A stretch of DNA of 60,576 nt from Mycobacterium sp. D16Q13 (GTDB lineage Bacteria > Actinomycetota > Actinomycetes > Mycobacteriales > Mycobacteriaceae), in the NCBI RefSeq assembly GCF_002013375.1, contig NZ_MAEW01000025.1:1-60576 (forward strand). Direction: 5' to 3'. Under the pieces are notes generated by a model. That model was not told where the DNA came from. It ran no database searches and saw nothing but the letters and a program-made list of their open reading frames with translations. A program made the position numbers and the translations under genes. Of this stretch, positions 25,146 through 34,957 are shown one piece after another (position 1 is the first letter of the stretch; every line of letters starts with the position of its first letter).

Positions 25146-27305
25146 TTACGCGTCCAGGAGCGACGCGGGCGGGTTGAAGCGGTCGCCGTACTTGGCGGCC
25201 AATTCCTTTGCGCGAGCCACGAACCCGGCCTTGCCCTTACCGGCGGGACCCTCGTATCCGACGATGTACTGGTGCACACCGCCGGTCCAGGGCGGGAAGC
25301 CGATGCCGAAGATCGAGCCGATGTTGGCGTCAGCGGTCGAGGTCAACACGCCCTCGTCGAAGCACTTCTGCGTCTCGATGGCCTCCGCGAACAGCATGCG
25401 TTCGATGAGGTCCTGCAGCGGCGGGTTGGCCGCGTCGGATCCCGGACGGGTGTTGAACGTCGTGCGCAGGCCGGGCCACAGCTCGGTGCGCTTGCCGTCC
25501 ACGTAATCGTAGAAACCAGCGCCACCCAGGCGGCCCGGACGGCCCGCCTCGACCAGCGTGTCGATGACACGGCCCGCCGGATCGTCCGGCAGTTCCTTGC
25601 CCTCGGCCTTGGCGGCCTCGACGGTCTCCTTGCGGATCTTCTGCATCAGCGTCAGGTTCAGCTCATCCGACAGCTGCAGCGGCGGAGCCGGGTATCCGGC
25701 CTGGCTGCCGGCCTGCTCGATGGTCGAGGGCTCGATGCCCTCGGCCAGCATCGCGACGGCCTCGTTGACGAAGGTGCCGATGACGCGCGAGGTGAAGAAG
25801 CCACGGCTGTCGTTGACAACGATCGGGGTCTTCTTGATGGCCAGCACGTAGTCGAACACCCGGGCCAGCGCCTCGTCGGAGGTCTTCTCACCGCGGATGA
25901 TTTCCACCAGCGGCATCTTGTCGACCGGCGAGAAGAAGTGGATACCGATGAAGTCTTCCTGACGCTTCACACCCGACGCCAGCCCGGTGATGGGCAGGGT
26001 GGAGGTGTTGGAGCCGAGAAGCGCGTTAGGCTCGACGATGTCCTCGATCTCCTGGAACACCTTGTGCTTGAGCTCGGTGTTCTCGAAGACCGCCTCAACC
26101 ACGAAGTCGACGCCAGCCAGATCGGCAGGATCGGCGGTCGGGGTGATCTTGGCCAGCAGCGCCGCAGACTTCTCCGCGGTGGTCTTCCCACGCGAAAGAG
26201 CCTTCTCCTCAATCTTTTCCGAGTAGGCCTTGCCCTTTTGAGCCGCCTCCAGCGAAACGTCCTTCAGAACGACGTCATATCCGGCCTTGGCCGAGACGTA
26301 CGCGATACCGGCACCCATCATGCCCGCACCCAGCACACCGATCTTCTTGATCTCCCGCTTGGCGATGCCGTCCGGACGTGATCCGCCACCGTTGATGGTC
26401 TGCAGATCGAAGAAGAACGCCTGCGTCATGTTCTTGGCGACCTGGCCGGTGGTCAGGCTGGTGAAGTAGCGGCTCTCGATACGGCTGGCCGTATCGAAGT
26501 CCACCTGGGCGCCCTCGACCGCGGCGGCCAGGATGGCCCGCGGGGCCGGCATCGGCGCGCCCTTGAGCTGCTTCTTCAGGTTCGACGGGAACGACGGCAG
26601 GATGGCCGCCAGCGCCGGGGTGGCCGGGGTGCCGCCAGGAATCTTGTAGCCCTTGACATCCCAGCGCTGCACGGCCTCGGGGTTGGCCTTGACCCATGCC
26701 TTGGCCGCGGGGATCAGCTCGTCGACGGAGCCAACCAGCTCGTCGATCAGGCCGACTTCCTTGGCCTTGGTCGGGTTGAAGCGGGTGCCCTGCGCCAGCA
26801 CGGTGACGAAGCCGTTCTGGATACCGAGCATGCGGGTAACCCGGGTGACACCGCCGCCGCCGGGCAGCAGACCCAGCGATACCTCGGGCAGGCCGATCTG
26901 AGATCCCTTGACATCGGCGGCAATCCGGTAATGAGTGGCCAGCGCGATCTCCAGGCCACCGCCGAGGGCGGCGCCGTTGATGGCCGCCACGACCGGGCGA
27001 CCAAAGGTCTCCAGCGTGCGCAGATCCTTCTTGATCTCCTCGACCTCGTTGAAGGCCTCCTGAGCGTGCTCTGGCTGGATCTGAATGATCTTGGTGAGGT
27101 CACCACCGGCGAAGAAGGTCTTCTTGGCGCTGGTGATCACTACACCGGTGATCGAATCCTTCTCTTCCACAAGGCGCTTGACGGCCGCGGCCATCGACTG
27201 CTTGTAGTCGTCGTTCATCACGTTGGCCGAGCCATTGGGGTCGTCCAGGGTGAGAGTGACGATGCCGTCGGCATCCTTTTCCCACTGAATTGTGTTTGCA
27301 CTCAT
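25146..27305 (-). CDS. fadB: Bifunctional enoyl-CoA hydratase / 3-hydroxyacyl-CoA dehydrogenase FadB
   Basis: A 719-residue multifunctional beta-oxidation alpha subunit. Residues 1 to about 200 form a crotonase domain with oxyanion-hole loops (SAKKTFFAGGDL and NGAALGGGLE). The NAD-binding GxGxxG is GVLGAGMMGAGIA near residue 330, and a two-part 3-hydroxyacyl-CoA dehydrogenase C-terminal region follows. It converts enoyl-CoA to 3-ketoacyl-CoA and hands it to FadA. It starts 15 bases after the fadA stop and ends at a strong hairpin. Size and order match fadA-fadB (Rv0859-Rv0860) of M. tuberculosis. Confidence 0.96.
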   Translation of the reverse strand: MSANTIQWEKDADGIVTLTLDDPNGSANVMNDDYKQSMAAAVKRLVEEKDSITGVVITSAKKTFFAGGDLTKIIQIQPEHAQEAFNEVEEIKKDLRTLETFGRPVVAAINGAALGGGLEIALATHYRIAADVKGSQIGLPEVSLGLLPGGGGVTRVTRMLGIQNGFVTVLAQGTRFNPTKAKEVGLIDELVGSVDELIPAAKAWVKANPEAVQRWDVKGYKIPGGTPATPALAAILPSFPSNLKKQLKGAPMPAPRAILAAAVEGAQVDFDTASRIESRYFTSLTTGQVAKNMTQAFFFDLQTINGGGSRPDGIAKREIKKIGVLGAGMMGAGIAYVSAKAGYDVVLKDVSLEAAQKGKAYSEKIEEKALSRGKTTAEKSAALLAKITPTADPADLAGVDFVVEAVFENTELKHKVFQEIEDIVEPNALLGSNTSTLPITGLASGVKRQEDFIGIHFFSPVDKMPLVEIIRGEKTSDEALARVFDYVLAIKKTPIVVNDSRGFFTSRVIGTFVNEAVAMLAEGIEPSTIEQAGSQAGYPAPPLQLSDELNLTLMQKIRKETVEAAKAEGKELPDDPAGRVIDTLVEAGRPGRLGGAGFYDYVDGKRTELWPGLRTTFNTRPGSDAANPPLQDLIERMLFAEAIETQKCFDEGVLTSTADANIGSIFGIGFPPWTGGVHQYIVGYEGPAGKGKAGFVARAKELAAKYGDRFNPPASLLDA

Positions 27306-27320
27306 TGGTTCTGGTTCTCC

Positions 27321-28529
<1,209 letters not shown>

Positions 28530-28668
28530 GGGTATACGTCCTTATAGGGGGTGCGTATGGGGCATGTGGTGCAAGCGCCGCGGCCTGTGAATCCGGGTTG
28601 ACTCCGGGTCAGTTTCGCCGAGACAGCCCTACGTTAGACCAGGGTGGCGCCCCCGTGGTAAGCAGCCC

Positions 28669-28688
28669 TCCCAACCCGTTGGTTGGGA
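28669..28688. promoter_or_regulatory. 20-bp inverted repeat, site 1 of a shared fatty-acid-type operator
   Basis: TCCCAACC and GGTTGGGA form a perfect 8-bp inverted repeat around CGTT. It is 24 bases upstream of the gene at 28713 and 139 bases upstream of fadA. The same core (CAACCCGTTGGTTGGGA) occurs at 33138-33154 upstream of far. The layout is typical of a TetR-family operator. Confidence 0.7.
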
Positions 28689-28712
28689 ATATGGTGCCGG
28701 TACGCTCGAAGT

Positions 28713-29180
28713 GTGCTGTGGACTCGGTCTCGACCGCTAAGACGCGTGCTCATCGGGGCTATTGCAACCCTGACGGTATTCGCCGTGTGGTGGGCCTGGA
28801 ACTGGACCACCGACGGTCCGGGCCACCGCAGGCCGGCGCCCCCGCCCATCTCATTCACACAACGGGCCGCTCTCCCGAACTGCGGGACGCATAAGCATTT
28901 CCACGAGGAGCTACCCGCCGCCCAGCGCGATTGCATGAACAACGGCAGGGCCTCGGGCCTCGGCGGCGAACTGACGGTCGTCCAGCCCACCATCGAGGGT
29001 GATCCCATCACCACCTACTACCGGGTGTTCTCCCCGGATCAGCGGGTTGAGGTCTTCGTGGACTCCAGTACGGACCGCTTCGGCAACACTGGCTGGAGTC
29101 ACTTCTTCTGCTGGGCCGTTCCGCTCAACTACCCACCCGACCCCAGCTGCGCATCCCTGGCAGACCCGCGCGATCGATAG
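28713..29180 (+). CDS. Small exported/membrane-anchored four-cysteine protein (copy 1)
   Basis: A 155-residue protein from GTG 28713. It has a basic N-terminus, then one hydrophobic segment (LIGAIATLTVFAVWWAW) that is either an uncleaved anchor or a signal peptide, and an exported domain. Four cysteines occur in LPNCG, RDCMN, FFCWA and PSCAS. The core ITTYYRVFSPDQ...VEVFVDSS is repeated in the next gene (29286), so the two are tandem paralogues. An alternative TTG start at 28683 would overlap the operator and is less likely. Function unknown. Confidence 0.7.
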   Translation: MLWTRSRPLRRVLIGAIATLTVFAVWWAWNWTTDGPGHRRPAPPPISFTQRAALPNCGTHKHFHEELPAAQRDCMNNGRASGLGGELTVVQPTIEGDPITTYYRVFSPDQRVEVFVDSSTDRFGNTGWSHFFCWAVPLNYPPDPSCASLADPRDR

Positions 29181-29285
29181 CCCTCCTGGGGTCAGACCCC
29201 AGTCCAAGGTGCGCTTTGCGGTGCTTTTCGACGAGATTTCCCCGAAATCTTCCGCGGTCGACCCGAAGGCGGCAAGTCTGGAGCG

Positions 29286-29693
29286 ATGCTCAAAAGACTC
29301 TGCACCGCGTCGGTCATCCTGACTGCCATCGCGGCAGGATCCCCGCCGCTGGCACAGGCCGAGCCGGAACCGCTCAACCCCGACATCGCGTTCGAGCAAC
29401 GGCCACCGCTGCAGAACTGCGGCAGGCTGCGCATGCTGCCGCCATCACACGAGATCCCCCCGAATTATCTGACCTGCATGCGCCAGGCCCGCGCCGCTGG
29501 CACCGGTGCCGAACTGGTGACCACGATCGCGAACTTCTTCCTCGAGGACACCACCACGTACTACCGGGTGTACCGCGCGGACCGGGACGTGGAGGTCTTC
29601 GTGGACAGCCGTAACCGGGACAATCCCGGCCTCAGTCACTACTTTTGCCCCATCCCGGACACCGACCTGTCCTTCGAACCGCCCAGCTGCTAA
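29286..29693 (+). CDS. Small secreted four-cysteine protein (copy 2)
   Basis: A 135-residue protein with a good Sec signal peptide (MLKRLCTASVILTAIAAG, cleavage likely after AQA). The mature part has four cysteines in LQNCG, LTCMR, YFCPI and PPSC, spaced like those of the preceding gene. It shares TTYYRVYRAD and VEVFVDSR with that gene. The pattern suggests two disulfides in a small periplasmic or secreted fold. There is no recognised domain. The aminotransferase gene starts 22 bases downstream on the same strand. Confidence 0.75.
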   Translation: MLKRLCTASVILTAIAAGSPPLAQAEPEPLNPDIAFEQRPPLQNCGRLRMLPPSHEIPPNYLTCMRQARAAGTGAELVTTIANFFLEDTTTYYRVYRADRDVEVFVDSRNRDNPGLSHYFCPIPDTDLSFEPPSC

Positions 29694-29715
29694 GTCCAGC
29701 GGTAGGCTGCCCGGC

Positions 29716-30897
29716 ATGAAGCCGGGGAAGACCGTCAACCGGTTGCGCCCTTTCGGCGCAACGATCTTCGCCGAAATGTCGGCACTCGCCGTCCGCCACG
29801 ACGCGATCAATCTGGGCCAGGGATTCCCCGATGAAGACGGCCCCGCGTCCATGCTCGATGCGGCGCAGCAGGCCATCCGTTCCGGCCTCAACCAGTATCC
29901 GCCCGGGCTCGGCACACCCGAACTGCGCCGGGCCATCGCCGCCGATCGGCTCGCCCGCTACGGCGAGGAGCTCGACCCGGAGACACAGGTTCTGGTGACC
30001 GTCGGCGCCACCGAGGCGATCGCGGGTGCGCTCCTGGGCCTCGTCGAACCCCGCTCCGAAGTCATTCTGATCGAGCCGTACTACGACTCATATGCGGCCG
30101 TGGTGGCCATGGCAGGCGCCGTCCGCGTCCCGGTGCCGCTTGTCCCCGACGGTGCGGGCTTCGCGCTGGATACCCAGGCGCTCGCCACCGCCATCACACC
30201 CCGGACCGCGGCTCTGGTCATCAATTCCCCGCACAACCCGACCGGCAAGGTATTCACCGACGCCGAGCTGGCACGGGTCGCCGAGCTCGCGGTCGAGCGC
30301 GATCTGCTGGTCATTTCCGATGAGGTCTATGAGCGACTGCTCTTCGATGGGCGCACGCAGACCCCGATGGCCAGCCTGCCCGGGATGGCCGATCGCACGG
30401 TCACGATCTCCAGCGCCGCCAAGACGTTCAACTGCACCGGCTGGAAGATCGGCTGGGCTTGTGGCTCAGCGGAATTGGTCACGGGTGTACGCGCCGCCAA
30501 GCAATTCCTGACCTATGTCGGCGGTGCGCCGTTTCAGCCCGCGGTGGCGGTGGCCCTGGACACCGAACAGGTCTGGGTAAAGAACCTGCGGGAGTCATTG
30601 CAGCGCAGGCGCGATCGCCTCTCCGAGGCACTCACCGACCTGGGGTTCGAAGTGCACAGCAGTGAGGGCGGGTACTTCGTCTGCGCGGATCCGCGGCCAC
30701 TGGGATTCAGCGACAGCGCCGAGCTCTGTCGGCGCCTGCCAGAAACCGTGGGCGTGGCCGCGGTTCCGGTAAGCGCCTTCTGCGATCCCACTACCGCCAC
30801 GGCCGATCAGTGGAATCACCTGGTGCGGTTCACCTTCGCCAAACGCGACGCGGTGATCGACGAGGCGATATCCCGCCTGGCCCGACTAGGAGGTTAG
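29716..30897 (+). CDS. dapC: Class I/II aminotransferase, Rv0858c-like (probable N-succinyldiaminopimelate aminotransferase DapC)
   Basis: A 393-residue PLP enzyme of fold type I. The PLP-binding lysine lies in SSAAKTFNCTGWK near residue 238, and NSPHNPTGKV carries the conserved substrate-loop Asn-Pro. The homologue at this position in M. tuberculosis, Rv0858c, is reported as DapC of the lysine/diaminopimelate pathway. Kynurenine or methionine aminotransferases have the same layout, so the substrate is not certain. Its last 12 bases overlap the 3' end of the convergent esterase gene. Confidence 0.85.
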   Translation: MKPGKTVNRLRPFGATIFAEMSALAVRHDAINLGQGFPDEDGPASMLDAAQQAIRSGLNQYPPGLGTPELRRAIAADRLARYGEELDPETQVLVTVGATEAIAGALLGLVEPRSEVILIEPYYDSYAAVVAMAGAVRVPVPLVPDGAGFALDTQALATAITPRTAALVINSPHNPTGKVFTDAELARVAELAVERDLLVISDEVYERLLFDGRTQTPMASLPGMADRTVTISSAAKTFNCTGWKIGWACGSAELVTGVRAAKQFLTYVGGAPFQPAVAVALDTEQVWVKNLRESLQRRRDRLSEALTDLGFEVHSSEGGYFVCADPRPLGFSDSAELCRRLPETVGVAAVPVSAFCDPTTATADQWNHLVRFTFAKRDAVIDEAISRLARLGG

Positions 30898-31956
30898 GCC
30901 CGTCGCGACGGGGCCCGGGCGCTGACGCGCCCTGGCCAGGCCGGGCAGGATCTTGATGAACTCGGTGATCTCTCCCACCGCACGCCGGGCGTCCGGGTTC
31001 GTCGCCGCGAACACCTGAAACACGTGAATCGCGCGGTCGAAGATCTGCAGCCGTACTGGAACCCCTGCCGCGACAAGCCGTTCCGCCAACAGTTCGGAGT
31101 CTGGTCGCAGCGCCTCCTGCGAGCCCACCTGCAGCAGGAACGGGCCCAGTCCGGTCAGGTCGGAGTCGGCCGGGCACGCTCCCGGCACGCGCACGCCGTT
31201 GCGCAGCACGAACACGTCGTTGATCATCTTCAGGAAGTTCACGGGGAACATCGCATCGCCGATGCGTTTGGCGGCAGCGTATTTCGGCTCCATGTCGTTG
31301 TTGGTGGCCGCCGAGATCAGCACACACCCCGCAGGCGGCCGCAAGCCCTCATCCCGCACCGCGATAGCGGTCATGGCTGCCAGGAATCCTCCGGCCGAAT
31401 CTCCCGCGAGCACGATGTTGTCCGGATCGACACCCTGACTCAGCACATAGCGGTACGCATCGACACCGTCGGCGACGGCATCTTCGACCAGGTTGCGCGG
31501 GCACAACCGGTAGCCCACGCTCAGCGCCCGTGCACCGGAATCACGCGCGATATGGCTCACCAACGGCCGGTGGCTGTTGATTCCCAACGCGATGAATGCC
31601 GACCCGTGGAAGTAGATGACCACCGGGGCGTCTGGACCCGGCTCGTTCTTGGCGTTCCAGGTCCATTCGGCCTCGCAATTCGGCAGCTGAACACGCTCGG
31701 TGCGGGTTCCGGACACTCCCGGCACCCAGCCCATGACACGTTCGAGCCCGTCATACCGCCGATTCAGCAGGGCATCGGGGAACCGACGGTTGACGGCCAG
31801 CATCAGCCGAGTCAGCGCGTAGAGACCCGGCTTACCCACCGCCTTGAACAGGTACGTCTCGGCCACCGAATGCCAATTGGCCTTGCCCATCCACTCCGGT
31901 CCCGCATAGGTGACGTCGGCCAACCGGGATTCGGCGGCATGTCGGGCACTGGTCAT
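30886..31956 (-). CDS. HSL-family alpha/beta hydrolase (Lip-type esterase)
   Basis: A 356-residue esterase of the hormone-sensitive-lipase family. The oxyanion motif is a variant, FHGSAF instead of HGGGF. The nucleophile lies in LAGDSAGGFL near residue 170, and the C-terminal histidine in FDRAIHVFQ. Family members hydrolyse short- to medium-chain acyl esters. It has no signal peptide. It is convergent with dapC (12-base overlap) and follows far on the same strand after 70 bases that contain an inverted repeat. Confidence 0.88.
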   Translation of the reverse strand: MTSARHAAESRLADVTYAGPEWMGKANWHSVAETYLFKAVGKPGLYALTRLMLAVNRRFPDALLNRRYDGLERVMGWVPGVSGTRTERVQLPNCEAEWTWNAKNEPGPDAPVVIYFHGSAFIALGINSHRPLVSHIARDSGARALSVGYRLCPRNLVEDAVADGVDAYRYVLSQGVDPDNIVLAGDSAGGFLAAMTAIAVRDEGLRPPAGCVLISAATNNDMEPKYAAAKRIGDAMFPVNFLKMINDVFVLRNGVRVPGACPADSDLTGLGPFLLQVGSQEALRPDSELLAERLVAAGVPVRLQIFDRAIHVFQVFAATNPDARRAVGEITEFIKILPGLARARQRPGPVATGLTS

Positions 31957-31987
31957 CGAGCCTCCTCATAGCGTCATTGCTTTGGAG

Positions 31988-32020
31988 CGAGACTACCAGT
32001 ACCTAGTACTAGCAATCTCG
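31988..32020. promoter_or_regulatory. Nested inverted repeat between far and the esterase
   Basis: AGTAC and GTACT (31998-32010) flank CTA, and an outer CGAGA/TCTCG pair (31988-31992 and 32016-32020) extends the symmetry. It lies 42 bases before the esterase ATG and just after the far stop, so it could be an operator of the esterase or a weak terminator of far. Confidence 0.4.
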
Positions 32021-32026
32021 GCTAAA

Positions 32027-33118
32027 TCACCAGCCGATATCGGAGAGCTCCGTGGTGTCCTTCGGCGGCGCCTCGATGGGCCCGCTGGGCGTCCGCGAGA
32101 AGCGCGGGGCCGGCGCGGCCTGTGTCACTCCGTTGACGTGGACGATGGTGGCGCGATCACGCAAATGCCCGTTTTGCTTGGCCTCGCCCCAGGTGAGAAC
32201 CGGTGACACACACGCGTCGGTACCGATGAAGATCTCTGTCCACTCGTCGCGGGTCTTGGTCTTGAACGCGTCGTCGAACATCTTGCGCATCTCGGGGTAG
32301 CGCGCCTTGTCCAGCTGGAACGGAACGCTCTCGGGATCCAGTCCCAGGCCCTGTACCAGGATCGCGAAAAACTGCGGCTCGATCGATCCCACCGCCATGT
32401 ACTTGCCGTCAGAGGTCTCATAGGTGCCGTAGAACGGCGCCCCGCCGTCGAGCAGACCCGACTCACGCTCGTCGAACAGCAGACCGTTGTTGTACATCGT
32501 CCATTGCATCTGAGCCAGCTGGCTGACACCGTCGACCATTGCGCCATCGATGACCTGCCCCGTGCCCGACTTCTCACGCTCATACAGCGCGGCCAGGATG
32601 CCTTGCACCAAAAGCATTGAGCCACCACCGAAGTCGGCGACCAAGTTCATCGGCGGCATCGGCGGGCGGTCCTTGTAGCCCATCGAGCCCAGGGCGCCGG
32701 TCAGCGACAGGTAGTTGATGTCGTGCCCCGCGCGCTCCGCCATCGGGCCGTGCTGGCCCCAGCCGGTCATCCGGGCGAAGATCAGCCGTGGGTTGCGCTT
32801 GGCACACTCCTCGGGGCCGATTCCGATGCGCTCGCACACGCCGGGCCGGAACGGGTCCAGCAGTACATCGGCCTTGTCGACGAGCGCCAGCAGCGCTTCG
32901 GGGTCCTTCTTGACGTCCAGGTTGACCAGGCGCTTGCCGCGATGGAAGAGATCGGTCTCCTCGGCGGGAATCGCGAGCCCGCCGGGGCGACGGACCCGAA
33001 TGACGTCTGCACCCAAGTCGGACAACATCATCGCCGCGTGCGGCCCGGGGCCGATGCCACCGAGCTCGATCACCTTTACGCCCGCAAGGGGCCCTGTCTT
33101 GACGCCAGTGTCAGCCAT
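32027..33118 (-). CDS. far: CaiB/BaiF family alpha-methylacyl-CoA racemase
   Basis: A 363-residue family III CoA-transferase-fold protein. The typical segments are KVIELGGIGPGPHAAMMLSDLGADVIRV, the nucleotide loop RMTGWGQHGPMAERAGHD near residue 125 and GGSMLLVQGILAALYER. The related M. tuberculosis genes far (Rv0855) and mcr encode racemases that epimerise 2-methylacyl-CoA so that branched or sterol side chains can enter beta-oxidation. Position near the fadAB and Rv0858c homologues supports far. ATG 33118 is chosen over 33127. A 20-bp operator-like sequence lies 17 bases upstream and matches the one at fadA. Confidence 0.9.
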   Translation of the reverse strand: MADTGVKTGPLAGVKVIELGGIGPGPHAAMMLSDLGADVIRVRRPGGLAIPAEETDLFHRGKRLVNLDVKKDPEALLALVDKADVLLDPFRPGVCERIGIGPEECAKRNPRLIFARMTGWGQHGPMAERAGHDINYLSLTGALGSMGYKDRPPMPPMNLVADFGGGSMLLVQGILAALYEREKSGTGQVIDGAMVDGVSQLAQMQWTMYNNGLLFDERESGLLDGGAPFYGTYETSDGKYMAVGSIEPQFFAILVQGLGLDPESVPFQLDKARYPEMRKMFDDAFKTKTRDEWTEIFIGTDACVSPVLTWGEAKQNGHLRDRATIVHVNGVTQAAPAPRFSRTPSGPIEAPPKDTTELSDIGW

Positions 33119-33134
33119 GGGGGTCACCCTAACC

Positions 33135-33154
33135 AGTCAACCCGTTGGTTGGGA
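33135..33154. promoter_or_regulatory. 20-bp operator-like motif, site 2 (far promoter)
   Basis: The 17 bases CAACCCGTTGGTTGGGA are identical to those at 28672-28688. The left arm is less perfect here (AGTCAACC in place of TCCCAACC). It lies 17 bases upstream of the far start and before the convergent end of the 33162 gene. Confidence 0.65.
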
Positions 33155-33161
33155 AGTGTGG

Positions 33162-34196
33162 CTAGAGCGACGAGGAGATGGCCGGTGACGAGGTTTGCGC
33201 GGGTGCCGGAGCCGGTGTCGGGGTCGGGAAGTTGGGGATCACCGGTCGCGACGTGCTCGGTGCCGCCGGAGCGTCCGACGCCGGTGGTGGCGCAGGCGGT
33301 GGCGTGAACTCGTAGGCAGGCAGCGGAGCGGGTGGCGGATCGTCATCGCCCTCACGCCAGTGCGTCGAGCGATACAGGTCGATCACCTTGCCGAGATCGT
33401 GCAGCCGCAGGGCCGGTGGACGGCCTCCCCGCGCGTCCCGAATACGCTGCGCCTCCCACGCGACGAGGCATTGCGCCGTTGGCGTGTTGTACAGGCTTTC
33501 CAGGAAGGGGGTCAACGCCTTCGCGAGGTCACCCTCGGCCTTGAGGACATCGTTCCGGTACGGCCCGTAGTACGGCAGGATCGCTTCGAGGACGCGCACC
33601 ATGACGGTCTGGAATCGGGTGACGAACTGGTCGATCGCCCACGGATGGCGGGACAGCAGCGGAGAGATGCGGGCCAGTACCGGTCCCATCATCTTCAGGA
33701 TCGGTTCATAGGCCGTCGCCGGGGCGAAGGCCTCCGAGGAGAACACGCCGGCCGCCGGCGCCACATCGATCAGCGAGGCCAACCCGCCCTGCTCGTCCGG
33801 GCCTGGTGCCGGCCAGCCGAAGGGGCAAGGCTGGGCGACGGAGATCGGAAGCCCACGGTCGGTCACCGAGGGCAGTGCGCCAAATGGTCCTGCGGCCTGA
33901 CCCGGTGGATGCGAGGGCACCTGAGGACGCGGTAACGGCGCGATCAACTGCGGCCCCGGTGGCGGCACCGGGATCGGGATAGCGCCTTCGGGAATCGATC
34001 CGTCCCGGTTCACGATCTGGTACCCGACGATGGGTGCGCGCGCGGGCGAATACGACAGCTGGGTAATGGCGGCAACGCTGCCGATCACGGTAATCGCGGC
34101 GAACGTCCTTACCGCGATACCGAATACGCGTTCCTTCGTAGGCCTCCGGTGAGCGGAAGCAAGCGGAGCCGTCTCTTCTGCGGGGGTCGTAGTCAT
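33162..34196 (-). CDS. Pro-rich single-pass membrane protein of an unassigned surface operon
   Basis: A 344-residue protein. It has a short cytoplasmic N-terminus, one hydrophobic segment (about residues 25-45, IAVRTFAAITVIGSVAAI), a Pro-rich linker (VPPPGPQLIAPLPRP), a helical domain of ~150 residues containing LLSRHPWAIDQFVTRFQ and IRDARGGRPPAL, and a long Pro/Ala/Ser tail. It therefore looks anchored in the inner membrane with an external domain reaching into the envelope. ATG 34196 overlaps the stop of the preceding gene by 4 bases (ATGA). It is the last gene of a four-gene coupled unit. I do not recognise the family. Confidence 0.75.
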   Translation of the reverse strand: MTTTPAEETAPLASAHRRPTKERVFGIAVRTFAAITVIGSVAAITQLSYSPARAPIVGYQIVNRDGSIPEGAIPIPVPPPGPQLIAPLPRPQVPSHPPGQAAGPFGALPSVTDRGLPISVAQPCPFGWPAPGPDEQGGLASLIDVAPAAGVFSSEAFAPATAYEPILKMMGPVLARISPLLSRHPWAIDQFVTRFQTVMVRVLEAILPYYGPYRNDVLKAEGDLAKALTPFLESLYNTPTAQCLVAWEAQRIRDARGGRPPALRLHDLGKVIDLYRSTHWREGDDDPPPAPLPAYEFTPPPAPPPASDAPAAPSTSRPVIPNFPTPTPAPAPAQTSSPAISSSL

Positions 34197-34957
34197 CGGT
34201 CTTTCACCACGCCTTCGAGGTGCCAGACGCCCGTGAAGCTGTTGAACGGGCCGCCCACGATGAGACTGGTCCAATCGAGCGTGAACTTCTTGGTGTCCTT
34301 GTCGTATGTACCGGTGGCCTTGGGGCTTTCGCCGTCCACGGAATCGCGGCCGACCCAGCGCCCGGCGACAAACTCCCACACCTGCTTGGCACGTGCCTCT
34401 CCCGGAATTTGCGCCTGCTCTTTGGGTTTCGGCTTCGGCGCGCCCTGATTGAACTCCTGACGGTTCCACGAGGCGGCCCATGCGGACACATCGGCCGAGA
34501 TCTTGTCGCCCGATACCGTGGCCGACGGCGCCAAGAGCTCACGTTGTGTCTGCGGGTCGATCTTGTTGGTGGAGATGCCGAATTCGATGTTGAAGAACTT
34601 CGTCGGCTGGGTTACGCGGGAGGCCAGCGAGTAGCCGGTGGCCTCGTCAAACGCGGGATTGGGCTCGCCCTGGTAGTCGCCCAGAACCAGCCCGCCATCC
34701 GTGCCCGGCGCCAGTAGTGTTGCGGCCCCCTGCGGCACAGGAGAATTGGCATTCGGCATGAAGGGACCCTCTTGGGGATTGCCGCCCGGTTGCACCATCT
34801 TGAACCAGGTGCCGCTGAGCTTGTTGCCGTCGATCGTGCCGGGCTGCAAGGCCAGCAGCCCGGTCAGTGGGGACTCGGCCGGCTTCTCGGACCCACAGGC
34901 CGGAGCCGTCACCAGCACCGCCGCCGCCAGCGCCGCACAGAGAGTGCTGCGCGTCAT
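34193..34957 (-). CDS. Exported protein with a WHL-type domain (paralogue of the 35969 product)
   Basis: A 254-residue protein with a signal peptide followed by APACG, an imperfect lipobox, so it may be a lipoprotein. The mature part begins with LTGLLALQPGT and ends with LDWTSLIVGGPFNSFTGVWHLEG. Both ends, and the internal TLLAPGTDGGL and TQPTKFF segments, recur in the 35969-36955 product. ATG 34957 shares ATGA with the stop of the membrane gene and is preferred over an ATG five codons upstream. No known domain can be named. Confidence 0.8.
   Translation of the reverse strand: MTRSTLCAALAAAVLVTAPACGSEKPAESPLTGLLALQPGTIDGNKLSGTWFKMVQPGGNPQEGPFMPNANSPVPQGAATLLAPGTDGGLVLGDYQGEPNPAFDEATGYSLASRVTQPTKFFNIEFGISTNKIDPQTQRELLAPSATVSGDKISADVSAWAASWNRQEFNQGAPKPKPKEQAQIPGEARAKQVWEFVAGRWVGRDSVDGESPKATGTYDKDTKKFTLDWTSLIVGGPFNSFTGVWHLEGVVKDR

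Noticed and set aside
25128..26381. A 417-codon plus-strand frame inside fadB
   Set aside because: Antisense shadow of a full-length FadB with all its motifs; no start signals of its own.
34196..34481. A 95-residue N-terminal extension of the Pro-rich protein
   Set aside because: The extension lies inside the upstream gene in another frame and is Arg/Gly-rich; ATG 34196 with its ATGA overlap is the natural start.
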